From contig NW_020653945.1 of assembly GCF_003589595.1 (NCBI RefSeq), positions 10,076,855 to 10,140,854 of the forward strand: DNA of 64,000 nucleotides, read 5' to 3'. The notes below the pieces were generated by a model, which worked only from the letters and a program-made list of their open reading frames with translations, was not told where the DNA came from and did no database searches. Both the position numbers and the translations under genes were made by a program. This stretch comes from Hyposmocoma kahamanoa (taxonomy: Eukaryota; Arthropoda; Insecta; Lepidoptera; Cosmopterigidae). Of the stretch, positions 12,096-22,379 are shown one piece after another; positions within the stretch are counted from its first letter, which is position 1, and each line of letters begins with the position of its first letter.

Positions 12096-12409
12096 AACAA
12101 TAAAAACCTCGTAGTGAATTGTTTTAATAACAAAATATCGATAATATGTATTGCTTACAAGATCAAAACTATCTCAAAATAATCGTTGACAACAATCATC
12201 AAAATATACAAACAAACAGGCAATCTAAAGTAACAAAAGTAAAATTTGGCAAGATTTATAAATAAACTACTTAATAAGTCTAATTACATGAAATATTTGG
12301 GCTATTGTGTGATTTATAGACAAAAAAATAACACATGCCTGTGCAATGTAACATTCGATTGATTTGCACTTTTTCTAAAGGCACATCCCTTAATGCTGCA
12401 GCGTCGCAT
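11910..12409 (-). CDS. Predicted THAP zinc-finger ORF in repeat copy A (two exons, 69 aa)
   Basis: Exon 1 runs 12409-12339 (starts MRRCSIKGC). A 290-bp intron with a GC donor (CAG|GCATGT) and an AG acceptor follows, then exon 2 runs 12048-11910. The spliced frame places C4, C9, C54 and H57 with spacing C-x4-C-x44-C-x2-H. It also has FP at 25-26, Trp35 (KKEWLEI) and Phe58 in the ICSLHF motif. This fits the THAP C2CH finger (C-x2-4-C-x35-50-C-x2-H plus conserved Pro, Trp, Phe). THAP domains bind DNA in P-element-type transposases and in host regulators. The frame stops soon after the finger, so no catalytic domain follows. Splicing is inferred. Agreement of copy B supports the exon boundaries. 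Confidence 0.7.
12069..12095. repeat. (AAT)n microsatellite
   Basis: About nine AAT units, located inside the predicted intron of the THAP repeat copy A. Confidence 0.9.
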
Positions 12410-12705
12410 GTTTATTAATACCTAATTATTCTCACTGTCAATATTTTTGTTCAATTTTTTATAATAATTGACTTGAAATAAATAAAATTATAATACATAT
12501 GAATAATTCAATAGTACATTTGGAAAAACATTTGTTTTGACATTTGATGTACTTCCCTTTGACAACGGTATCATGTACCTCGTGTACTGCGAAATGGACA
12601 CGGTTGGCATTTAAGATGACGTTACGTATTTTCGATTCCCGTGTTTGACACAGACCAATGTAATGCTATCTCTTTTGGCTTAAGACGGCACGTAATAGTT
12701 AAACA

Positions 12706-13845
12706 AAGACAATAACATGTTTATATTTTCGACGTCGGAATGCATCATATACATATAACGTCTGATTTATATATGTCAACGTAACATGTCCTTTAGTTTC
12801 CATAGTCTAAGATGTGGCCAGTGGCTTATATGAACTAACAATGTTCGTCCGAACAACTGGCAATATATACTATCATAATTCAATCTTTTTGTAGCGTTCC
12901 TCTATAATATTCCATTAGTGCATTATTCAAGATAACTTCAGTACATAAAAACAAACATATGTATATTTTGGTTAAGTGAGTCGAACTTTTAGTAGGACAA
13001 AAACTGACTGTACCTGATGAAAGAGTAACAGGTAACTGTAGTAAAAGTTACTTGAATTCATACTTGCTCTTAAAGCAGTTTCAGGTAATTGTAAGTTTAC
13101 GGGGGCGGAGTTCGTTACAAAAATGATTAATTCAAAAATCGTACTCTAGAACCCGTCCACGAACAGGCGGTAATTACAAGCTTTATCATAAGCAACACGT
13201 TTTGAACAGGAAAATGTTTTCAAAGGAATGCGTAAAGTGAACTCGCTGAGATGCGGCTAATTCTGAAGGAGGCGCGTCTTTTAACTTTTTCTTTACGCTC
13301 AGACGAACGTTAAACAAAGTTAAAGGAAAATTTGGACTTCTATTTTTTTATCACGTCAGACCCTGACGAACAACTTTCGCATTATGGTCGATTGTTGAGC
13401 AATATCTCGGGTATTACGCTATTAGCTTTTTCTGTAATTACTATGACTAAATTATATTGAAAATCGATATAGACAGCAGATGTTCAGCTTTATCCAAATG
13501 GAGAATTGCGTGTGCCACCCAGTATCGGTAAGTGTAAGCCATTAGTCATTTTAAACTGCGAATTTGAGCGCTATGTAAATAACACAGGATATAATATTTA
13601 ACGGTGTAATTTGACAAATTTGTTACATATATATTTGCGATTGCATAGGGAATCCAATTTATCGAATGAAATAAACAAACAAGGAAGTGCTCAAATATCT
13701 TTTTTGATTGAATACCGAATTCACAAGCGCGTCTCTGTTTACTTCTCTCTCGGATATGTATTGAAATTTCGATACCGATTTTCTTTATTATTGTCTCGGG
13801 TAGGTATATATATAATATTATTATTATGCTTAAGAGGCGCGTAAC
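12706..13845. other. No recognisable feature
   Basis: AT-rich. The 77-codon plus frame at 13611-13844 has no recognisable domain. Confidence 0.5.
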
Positions 13846-13942
13846 TTATCGACGCGGAATTGGTTTGAGATGATCGAGTTTTACCACACTTGTCGCATTA
13901 AGCTGATTCGCCGTCGACGCGGCCGTTCAGGCCTTGTACTCC

Positions 13943-14113
13943 CGTTCTCCGTCCGACATCTGTCCGAAACATTAACTGTCAAATAAGTAATACTCAAGCA
14001 AATTAAATGACGCTTGATGCTAATGAAGCGTCATACTTGACATTGTTTTGTAATTTGGTCGAGTATTACTTGTTTGACAGCAATTGTTTCTGACTGATGT
14101 CGGACGAAGAACG
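13943..14113. repeat. Nested inverted repeat
   Basis: Arms 13943-14007 and 14048-14113 are roughly 85% reverse complementary (shared landmarks: GTCCGACAT, 'gtcaaa', AAGTAATACTC, 'aaatta'). Between them a second hairpin has ATGACGCTT at its left and AAGCGTCAT at its right. It looks like a small foldback element within the Harbinger-like region. Confidence 0.75.
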
Positions 14114-14421
14114 AGAGTAAACCCCCAGAAGTCGGCGCCGGCGTCGTGTCGTCATCGTCTCGAATCAGCGGCATATAGAATGTAGCAATCGTACCTTTGG
14201 AGTCGTTCGGCCGTTATTCTGTTATTCGGACATATACGCGTCCATTCGGGCGTCGACGTACCATTTTGTTCCGTTCGATTTCGTTCACGGCATTGTCCGG
14301 CACGTTTAACGTATTCGATTATAAACGGATAGACAGAGGGGTGTTCACACGATATATTTTCATGCGTTTAAAAGACGGATAGCCGCAGTATTCATACAGC
14401 AATTGCCCTGAGAACACGTCT

Positions 14422-14766
14422 GTGAGCGATCCACGGTTTGTTTTACTTTTATATTGGCGCAGAAGACGCCAACGGCTTTGCCGCCGGAAGAACAGAAGAT
14501 ATTGGATTCACCCAATGAATCAAGAAGCAATGATTGAAATGATAAAAAAAATTACAAAACGGGTCTTTGTTCCACTAAAGATATCAATAAATCGTTATCC
14601 ACAAAACATACATCGATCATTTTGTATTAATAAAATTATATGTGCCCTCCTACCAAAAGATACTTTAATACTAGACGCCGCTTGGTCGGCGACTATTCGA
14701 CAAAAAGCGTATGACTTCGCGCCGTGTGAAAGAGAGGCATTAATACTATGCAAGCAAATTGAATGA
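14422..14766 (+). pseudogene. Harbinger-like transposase N-terminal remnant
   Basis: The frame opens with a stretch of arginine-rich residues ending in RRYWIHPMNQ. A basic run followed by (R/K)xxW(V/I)HP(I/M)N is typical of the start of insect Harbinger/HARBI1-type transposases (family knowledge). The rest of this 114-codon frame does not continue the family and contains no DDE residues I can place, so only about the first 35 codons are meaningful. A fragment, not a gene. Confidence 0.5.
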
Positions 14767-14806
14767 ACTGCACACCGAATACGTTAAAGTTCATTCAATT
14801 TGCTTG
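14751..14806. repeat. Perfect 19-bp inverted repeat
   Basis: CAAGCAAATTGAATGAACT at 14751-14769 is exactly reverse complementary to 14788-14806, with an 18-bp loop. Confidence 0.9.
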
Positions 14807-15015
14807 AAAAGTCCGTTGCGTATACGATAAACGTATAGAGCTGTGTACTTTTTTGGAGGACAAACACCGTGTGAACGGTTCTATATATTATGTATGCGCC
14901 ACTGTTTATTCGGTATGATTTATACCGCAAAAAAAACGTGCAGTACAACGCCGTGTGAACGGAGACTTCGGGTTTCGAAGCAGATTCGTTGTGTCCTGTG
15001 TCGAGCCGCGTTTTA

Positions 15016-16308
15016 ATGAAATGAAATGAAATTTTATTTGCTTAAAACATGGTGTGAAAGATGGAACAACTATTACAGAACACATGTTTTACTTGACTAC
15101 GCATGCAAAATATTACTTAATTTTAATTTAATTATAGCACTGTCATCAGACGTGTACAAGGAGTAATCAATCAATTAATTAATAACAACAAAATAATAAA
15201 CTTCAATATCAAAATATTAAATATCATACATCATTATTACATTAAACACCTTATAATTTCATATCGATATCTAATAATCAACAAATAATAATCAGTCGAT
15301 TAAAAATAACAAATAATATATAATAACCTACGTCAAACTATTAAATATTTATACATCATTATTACATTGCACATGAATATACATAAAGCACTAATTTCAT
15401 GTCAACGTTTATCTAAAAAATCGGTCATATTGTAATAATTTTTGTCTCTAAACCATTCACCAAGTCTGTTTCTGAACAAATTATTTGGTAACGTTTTAAT
15501 GTCTTTTGGTAGAGCATTATAAATTCGGACACACATACCGTTACATTGATTTTTGTAATAACACAATCTAGGTTTATATTGTACACCAGTCTATTTGTAT
15601 TTGGGTCCCTTACACCTCTACTATGCACATTTGTAATTTTTTTTTAAATGTTGTATGTGTGTTTGTTGTAGATTTTGCTTAACAAGCCATGCCGCTTCGA
15701 AAATGTACATACACGGTAACGGCAAAATTCCCAATTCTTTTCACAAAGATGCACAAGATTCCCGTGGGGAACACCGGTCATTGCTCGAACACACTTTTTG
15801 AGCTGTGAACAATTTTTTACACTCAGTTGAGTTACCCCAAACCAAGAATCCATATCTCAAATGATATCCTTGTAATTTATGTTAAATTTTATTTTTGTTT
15901 GTCGATTTGTACCAAATTGAATGAATTTAGTTTTAGTCAAGCTAACAGTCAAATTATTAAGTTTAAGCCAATTTATTATTACGTGTATTGAATTGTTTCT
16001 GTCTGATTCGTAGTTAATTAAGTCATTTTTGTAAGGAATTACGACTGAAATATCATCTGAAACAATATGTATTTGTGTCGTAGGTCATTTATGTAGAGTA
16101 AGAATATAACGGCTCGAGAACGCTACCTTGCGACTACCTTGGGACACCACACGCATTGACTCTATATTGCGATCTTGCTGACACAACACAGCCGTTTTTT
16201 TTAAATGTTGTATTTCTACAGCTTCCTTCCTATTTTCCAAGTAGGAAGCCAACCAGTTAAGAGTCACCCCTCTAATACCTAAATTATTTAGTTTTATTTT
16301 ATTGTATT
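15016..16308 (-). pseudogene. jockey-type LINE, 3' half (RT C-terminal part and tail)
   Basis: Minus-strand segments read, from 16308 leftwards: LNNLGIRGV, LNWLASYLENRKEAVEIQHL, RVVSQG, then (15853 leftwards) FGVTQLSVKNCSQLKKCVRAMTGVPHG, and finally (15628 leftwards) HSRGVRDPNTNRLVYN. These are the thumb and C-terminal motifs of jockey-superfamily RTs. The catalytic segment between is degraded. The 3' end is marked by a pentanucleotide tail (TTCAT on the minus strand) at about 15016-15034. Several frameshifts and stops make it inactive. Its missing 5' neighbour is at 17366-17576, on the other side of the THAP repeat. Confidence 0.88.
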
Positions 16309-16309
16309 T

Positions 16310-17366
16310 GTTTAACTACTTCGTGCCGTCGTAAGCCAAAACAGATAGCACTACATTGATTTATGTCAAACACGGGAATCGAAAATGCGTAACATCATCT
16401 TAAATGCCAACTGTCCTAATTTTGCCATTTTTGTAGTATCCTTTGATAACCGTTCGGTTGTCAAAGTGAAGTACATCAAATGCCAAAACCAATGTTTGAC
16501 CAAATGTTTTCGTGAATTATTCGCATGAATTGTAATGACATTTATAAAAATGTTGACAGTGAGAACAATTAAGCATTGATAAAAATGCGTCGCTGCAGCA
16601 TTAAGGGGTGCAGCAGTAGAAAAAGCGGAAATCAACCGAATGTTACATTACACCGGCATGTGTTATTTTTCTGCCTATACATCATACAATAGCCCAAATA
16701 TCTCATGTAATTACTCATTTAAGTAGTTTATTCATAAGCCTTGCCGAATTTTGCTTTGGTTACTTTAGATTGCCTGTTTATTAGTATATTTTGATGATTG
16801 TTGTTAACGATTATTTTGAGATAGTGTTGTTCTTGTACGCAGACATATTATCATATTCTGTTATTAAAACAATTAACTACGAGGTTTTTATTATTTCATT
16901 ATTATTATTTTTAAAGCTTACCTACAAATGAAAAAAGAAAGAAAGAAAGGTTGCAAATTATATCACTGCCGAACATAAACATTAGATCAAATACCATCTT
17001 CGTTTGTTCGCTCCATTTTGGAAAGTCAAATTTTAATTGAACTTTGAATGTAACTAGATTACATGATAATGCAATTTCATCGTTACATGTATTGGTAAAT
17101 AACTTTATATTTTATTTTTATTTAAATGGGTCATCACTTGCCTAGTAATAATAGCCTAGTATCTATATCATACTTTGATTACAGTAAGTTATACAAATTT
17201 GCAAACAAAAAACAGATTCAACACTCAAGCCATACATTTGTATGTCGATATTGACTTATCTAAGATTATGGTAGAACCGCCATATGTGTGGTACAATTTT
17301 GGTTTAGGTAGGTACGTTTATTCCGTAGATGGGGCAGCTCCTTTACTTTATTTTTTTCCATCCTCT
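16310..17366 (+). mobile_element. THAP-domain dispersed repeat, copy B, inserted in a LINE
   Basis: Second copy of the repeat at 11142-12705, opposite orientation, without the MITE. It splits a LINE reverse transcriptase: DMTRAFDS ends at about 17366 and the frame resumes with LNNLGIRG at about 16308, with only a few residues missing. The insertion therefore spans almost exactly this interval and is younger than the LINE. Confidence 0.75.
16585..17040 (+). pseudogene. Predicted THAP zinc-finger ORF in repeat copy B (two exons, 64 aa)
   Basis: Exon 1 is 16585-16655 (starts MRRCSIKGCSSRKSGNQP). A 261-bp intron uses a GC donor (CCG|GCATGT) and an AG acceptor at 16915-16916. Exon 2 is 16917-17040. 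C4, C9 and the C-x2-H of VCSLHF are all kept, as is the exon structure of copy A. However, the finger's conserved Trp has become Arg (KKERLQ instead of KKEWLE), and a stop follows at SNFN. The matching frames in two independent copies argue that this is a real coding remnant. The Trp loss suggests this copy is not functional. Confidence 0.65.
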
Positions 17367-17576
17367 GAGAGTCAAAAGCGCGAGTCATGTCAAAAAATAT
17401 CACAGTTGTACGTATTTTTGCATTAGTGTTCTCCACTATCTGACGTATAAGATGAAATGCAACCAGTAAACTAAATTTTTTTGATTGAAACCCGCATTGC
17501 TCTTGTTTGATTATATTGTGCTTATTAATAAAACTTAGCAGCCTCTTCTTCATGCATTTCTCAAATATTATGTACT
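17366..17576 (-). pseudogene. jockey-type LINE RT, 5' piece of the split element
   Basis: Minus-strand frame: IFEKCMKKRLLSFINKHNII, then KQEQCGFQSKK, then AFHLIRQIVENTNAKIRTT and VIFFDMTRAFDS. This is the finger and first catalytic region (A-motif Asp in FFDMTRAFD) of a jockey-type RT. It continues, after removal of the THAP repeat, into the fragment ending at 16308. Confidence 0.88.
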
Positions 17577-17924
17577 ATACGAACCGATGAGAAACGCACT
17601 ACCTCTTTTTCGCTCGTATAACATGGACGTAAAGCTTTTTTCCGGCGTAATATGGTTATGTGGCGATAAGTGTAGAATATCCCTTATTGCGATTGGTTGT
17701 ATACTGACAAATATAACAATTGATGGACAAATGTGTTAAGAGAATTAAAATTATGGAAATGTAATAAAGCAGTCAGGAGTTACAAAGAAACGGCAACGTT
17801 TTATATACCATAAATCTTCACGGCGTCATACTGGATACTTACTAATGATAGTTTTGGTGAGAAGGGTCGGAATATTCCCCATCGCTGACTTAAACCATAA
17901 CCATCCATCTAGGGCCGTGACCTC

Positions 17925-18815
17925 GACCTTCTTAAATCGTATTTCAATGATAATGTTAATGCTAATGTTACGTGATCATCAGGGTCTGCAGTTAGCACTG
18001 GTGTCCCTCAAGGGTCAACTCTAGGGTCCATTTCACGATGTAAACAATTCTGTCTCAAAGGTAAAATGTTTTACAGTTATAAAAGGTATTCTTAATGAGA
18101 AAAATCAAGTTAAGTAAAATTTACCTCACTTACTTAATGTTACACAAACGGTCATAAACAACGTAGTTTGATACGGGCAATTAGACTTAGTAGAATACAC
18201 TTATTCTTTAGATATAACTAGACTCTAAATTGCAATGGGGTGTACAAGTAAGTAAGTTGTTGAAACGACTCAGCTCTGCAGTGTGCGCGATAAAAATAAA
18301 CGAAAACTTTCAGACGTAGAAACTGCTGGATTGGTTTATATTAGCTACTTTTACAGTTTGATGACAATAGTATTTTGCTTTACGAAAATACCAGCGACAT
18401 TATAGAATCTTTCTTCTGTAGAAGCGTGTACTTAGGCAATTACAAAAGGGGTCCCTAGAGTCTATCTAAACGATAAATTTAAAGAACTTATCACTTCTTG
18501 CAATGACCTTACAATACTTTATGCAAATGTAATGTATGTTGAGAAGAATAGAAAAATTCTCATGAAAAATATAGTACAAAATAGATATAATATTAATATA
18601 ACAATGATTAACTTGCTGCAGCTGTCAAAAGCTGTCTTCGCAAAATCACAAATTTATTTAGGAGAGAATGTACACGTTGTTATAATCCGCCTTTTCAAGG
18701 AGAGAATGAATAAGTATTCTATAAGTGTGCATACTCCATCATCGAGCTCATCGTCAGTTTCCATGATTCATTTATTTATTGTAATATTGTGGTTAAAATG
18801 GTGGTACATATAAAA
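17925..18815 (+). pseudogene. jockey-type LINE RT fragment, plus strand
   Basis: Near 17985-18030 the frame reads SAVSTGVPQGSTLGS, the RT template/primer grip motif. After a deletion of the (F/Y)xDD region, later segments read VTQTVINNVV, then KLQWGVQVSKLLKRLSSAV (about 18215), ESFFLQKR, and NVMYVEKNRKILMKN near 18520-18580. These are the conserved C-terminal blocks of jockey-type RTs in correct order. The open frame 18532-18813 is the tail of this pseudogene, not an independent gene. Confidence 0.85.
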
Positions 18816-18975
18816 GTTTCAGCTAAACATGAACCTTGGCAGGGTACTACGACAAAATAAACATTCATATTATCATAAATGTTCTAAACAATAAATCTAA
18901 TGTAAAATCCAAGAAACAAATTCACTTTGCGTTATCATATTGATTATTATTATTAATTATATTTTATGTATTCAT

Positions 18976-20495
18976 CACAGACATATATCTAGGTAGACTC
19001 CGCAAGTACGGCAATTTGTATGAAAACCAAGCGTGTCACATTTTTTGTACCCACTATGACGTCACAAGAACTATTTAGTGATGGAAACCTCCTTCCGCTC
19101 GCTCTAACTCGATTGATTGAACGGAATACGCGTAAACACGCGTATTCCGTTCAATTAATCGGTTCTAAATATTTTTATTTAAGTATTGGTTGATTACAAG
19201 AAAAATATTAGAGTAGGATAGTTTAGTCCTTTATTTTACTTGTTTTTAAAAAATGTTGATTACTAAAAAAAATTAAGACTTTAATTTTTAATCGACTTCA
19301 AATATTAAAATTATTGTCCTTCCAATAAAATGAGTTTATTATATAACATTATTTTATAATAGAAGATCTTATCGATTAACTTAAATAATGAAAACGCACG
19401 TCAATATATGAACTTGCGACTGCCTTAATTAATTTTACTAGATGGTTTTCTGTTGGTAATTGATCAAACTGATGAATGACAAGACAAATGAAATTTTTCT
19501 GCTGACAAATTATAGTAAAATCTTATTAATCAGAAGAGGTTTACTTAATGACGATCTCGAGTGAAATTTTTGTGATATGCTTATTATTTTTCGAATTTCT
19601 AACTGCTACTCTGCATATTTGAATAGCATCTCAGGTGAGATAAACTACACCACCTTCGTGCTCGAAAGCAGCGAACTCATACGTATGACCAACTCCAGGT
19701 TTTTGTAAAAACAGCGCACTGTTAATTCTTCGCTTTATATATTTTTTTGTATTACTCGTACTACATATCCGGCGATGTATGTAATTATTTGCTCACTATA
19801 TTCGGACATTCGAGGCAACGTGCAGCAAAAATTATCGAAACTACTGATAATAGATACTACAAAACGGAAAAAATGAAACGAAACGTTACTAAACGACATA
19901 ACAAAAGAGTTATAGAATATTTTATAATATTGCTAAGGTCATAATAATTTTCATCCCTTTGTTTTCAAAACCGATCAGAATCGAGAACAGTGTTGCCTAA
20001 CGTATACTCGTACATCACTAAATGTTAAATTTGGCCAAAAAAATGTACAAGCCGCCGTACCACGAAACTGAATGCATTATACAAAAATACGTTTGTTCGA
20101 TATTCATGGCGTATTAACAAAGGTTCACAAATGTATCGCACCAAGTAAAAGCCGCAATGTATTACAAATCATGAGGCATACACTCGGTTGCATATTTGTT
20201 TTCTCGAAACTCATACAAAACCAAAATAATTATTTTTAAAATAAATTATGCATCTTCTGATTACAAAATCACTTGCCCGCGGAAGAAAACGTCCCTGTTT
20301 ACACGTTTACTCACCGTTATGGTGCTTTTCTAGTTTATAATGGCACAATTATGCATTTGCGTTTCCGACTGGTGTTTATCTACGATGACGGTCGAGCGCG
20401 TTCTGATGAGTAGCAACGGCAAGTAAGTGAATTTCACTAACTTTGGGCACGCAAAATACGTACACTTGCAGCGTCTATCGAGATATATGTCTGTG
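18976..20495. mobile_element. 1.52-kb TIR element with perfect 8-bp TSD
   Basis: The first 15 bp, CACAGACATATATCT, are exactly inverted at 20481-20495, and similarity extends to about 31 bp (tagac, gcaagt shared). The octamer GTATTCAT flanks both ends exactly (18968-18975 and 20496-20503). Eight-base duplications are made by hAT and P-type transposases (family knowledge). The inside is AT-rich, with no recognisable transposase. The 65-codon plus frame at 19747-19944 is unassigned. A strong palindrome (19111-19160) lies inside. Confidence 0.85.
19111..19160. repeat. Near-perfect palindrome, 23-bp arms
   Basis: GATTGATTGAACGGAATACG plus CGT is inverted with a single mismatch across a 4-bp loop (AAAC). 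It would form a strong hairpin. Confidence 0.92.
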
Positions 20496-20503
20496 GTATT
20501 CAT

Positions 20504-21908
20504 ATTTTTAGTAAATCAGGTGAGATGGACCATAAACAAATATTCTTGTTAATATTCAAAATTTACCATTTACATTAGACATTTTGATTAGGCGGAGCGG
20601 CGTGGAGATGTCGAAATACCGAGTAATGGTCTTAACAAATTGTCTTCACCTTGGTGGAGTCGGAGAAGTAATGAGAACCGTTCTCACGTATAAATACTCC
20701 ACAAGAGGTGTGATTTTAATTTAGATAAGGTCCTCGAGCGACACTTTATCAAAAAAAAATTTTTAAAAATTTGCGTAAACGTGCCTATAGCGTTTTTTTT
20801 TTACTTGTTTCCTTCCTTTTTCGCTTGTTATCACAGTATGACATTTTATTCATCTCGTGAAATTTCTGAGAGGATTTTCGCTCCGTAATTACGATTCGAT
20901 AGCCCGGAGAAAGTTTAAAACATAACATGGTAAGAAAGCTGGTACTAACAAAATTCTTCCGAGTGAGTTTTTTCTCCTACTTTAATTCCTAGAAAGGGTT
21001 TTTAATACAATAACATTTTTTAATGTAATGTGATATGACGTGTCAATCACCCCGTTTAAATCCGTCGCACGACGTTTACGGCACGCCCACGCCTACGTGA
21101 CATTCAATTAATTGCTACGATTCCGCTACGCGCGTAGCTACTAAGTCCCTCAATTTGTAGCAATTGAAACAGTAAGGTATCGATACAAGTGAAGTTAAGA
21201 AGAATCAACGGGACACTTCTTTTAGCTTTTAAACTTAGTAGTACTTGAGAATATTTCAACATATTGAACTCTTTTAAGTAAGTTAATTCACTTCTGTACG
21301 TTATATTTACATTAGACTTAGGATACGGACATACGATAACGTACGCCAAAAATTACATTTATCTCCTTACTGACGGCCATCCCTCCTGGTTGGACCTACC
21401 CAAACACATGGCGTCTCTCCAGTCGACCTTTTCAACGATATACTCTCGAACGTTTATTCATTATTCGCGCAGTGCTCCATGTACCTGTACGTGAAGAGAC
21501 AAAAGGTTAATATATGGTATAGCATGGTATAACGGGCAGGTCTACACAATTCGACGTCTGGCTGGTCTATTTTGCGTGTAGTGGATGCAAGGTTTTACTC
21601 CAGTCTTGCTACAGGTTCTAAGAATCTCAGTGAGCTCGGCATTCCAAAGTATTCCCCTCCATAGTTAGTAATGCCGGAACATTAGTAGTAGAATATGCGC
21701 GGTCGTGTTTACCCCATCCATGTACGCTTTCCATACAGGACTGTCTGCGATACATAGGTATCGCATATAGATTCAAAACGTGATTATTATACGGACCATG
21801 AAATGTTAGGGCGGCAGTTAAAATGCGTAGATATTAACGTATTAATATTTATATTTTAAAGAAATTTCCCGTTTTATTCAATTTATTTAATTTTCGTTTC
21901 GAATCTTA
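20504..21908. other. No recognisable feature
   Basis: AT-rich with a few moderately GC-rich stretches (21360-21780). The 81-residue minus frame at 21104-21349 is unassigned. Confidence 0.45.
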
Positions 21909-21910
21909 TT

Positions 21911-22379
21911 TTCTATGATACCAATGACGGAACGAACAAGTCGTGCGCCTGGTGGTAAGCGACACGCCTGTCTATGATAATTTCAATAACGCTCAGAGCT
22001 TTTAATCGCAAAAATCTGAGAGGCGCTACCTCTGCGCCAGTCACCCTGAAACATAAGTTAATAAATCAAATGTACCTATAATTTTACCAGCCCTTTTACC
22101 CTGGTTCGAGTCCCGGGCCGAAAGAAATATTTATATAGCCTACGTTTATTTCGCTCGTGAGTTTGGATGTAATTTGTGGTTGTTCATGTGTTTGTCCATG
22201 GCACCCGCGATGCAGTGTTTCCCTAGTGTGTGGCTATGAGTGTGTGCGTTATTATTATTATTATTAACCTGCAAAACCGAAAAGCAGTAATGTGAGCATT
22301 ACTACTTAGTAACAGAAATAGGTAAGGTTAAGATGATGAACTGGATGAAGTCTTTCACAAGAAGCTCTACTGCTACTTA
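21911..22379 (+). mobile_element. ISBm1/Helitron-like copy H2, interrupted by a SINE
   Basis: Near-full-length copy: TCTATGATACCAATGACGG at the left, then 'gaacaagtcgtgcgcctggtggtaagcgacacgcctgtc', 'gctcagagcttttaatcgcaaa', 'ctgagag', 'cgccagtcaccctga', 'aagttaataa', 'ttttaccagccc'. The SINE S1 follows, then 'cctgcaaaaccg', the hairpin and CTCTACTGCTACTT. Removing the SINE and one CCTG restores a continuous element. Confidence 0.85.
22104..22267 (+). repeat. tRNA-derived SINE S1, copy 1 (5'-truncated, nested in H2)
   Basis: Starts inside the B-box (GTTCGAGTCCCGGGCCG), followed by the S1 body: 'gaaatattt', 'tttatttcgctcgtgagtttgg', 'tgtccatggcacccgcga', 'gtttccctagtg', 'gtgtgtgcg'. It ends in (ATT)n. 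CCTG flanks both sides (22100-22103 and 22268-22271). Confidence 0.85.

Larger units (their letters stand above)
11142..12705 (-). mobile_element. THAP-domain dispersed repeat, copy A (interrupted by a MITE)
   Basis: A repeat of about 1.33 kb shared with copy B (about 16310-17366), which lies in the opposite orientation. Matching blocks run from GAGGATGGAAAAAAA (left edge) through 'tttaccaata', 'catgtaatctagtta', the THAP exons, 'gaaatatttgggctattgt', 'gatttgcactttttct', 'acatttgatgtactt' and 'ttttcgattcccgtgtttgac', to 'gacggcacg...tagttaaacaaa' (right edge). A 227-bp hAT-like MITE plus an 8-bp duplication interrupts it at 11215-11449. I find no convincing terminal inverted repeats. The intron is kept in both copies, so it spread as DNA rather than as a processed transcript. 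Confidence 0.75.
13846..14960 (+). mobile_element. PIF/Harbinger-related element remnant (approximate limits)
   Basis: The left part carries CCACACTTGTCGCATTAAGC at about 13884, a terminal motif also found at 62.4-62.7 kb (both ends) and related to 36.56 kb. Inside are a short Harbinger-like coding segment (14422-14520) and two strong hairpins. CpG density is higher than in the flanks, and phrases such as 'ccgtgtgaa' recur at least four times, as subterminal repeats often do. I cannot define the right end. Confidence 0.5.
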
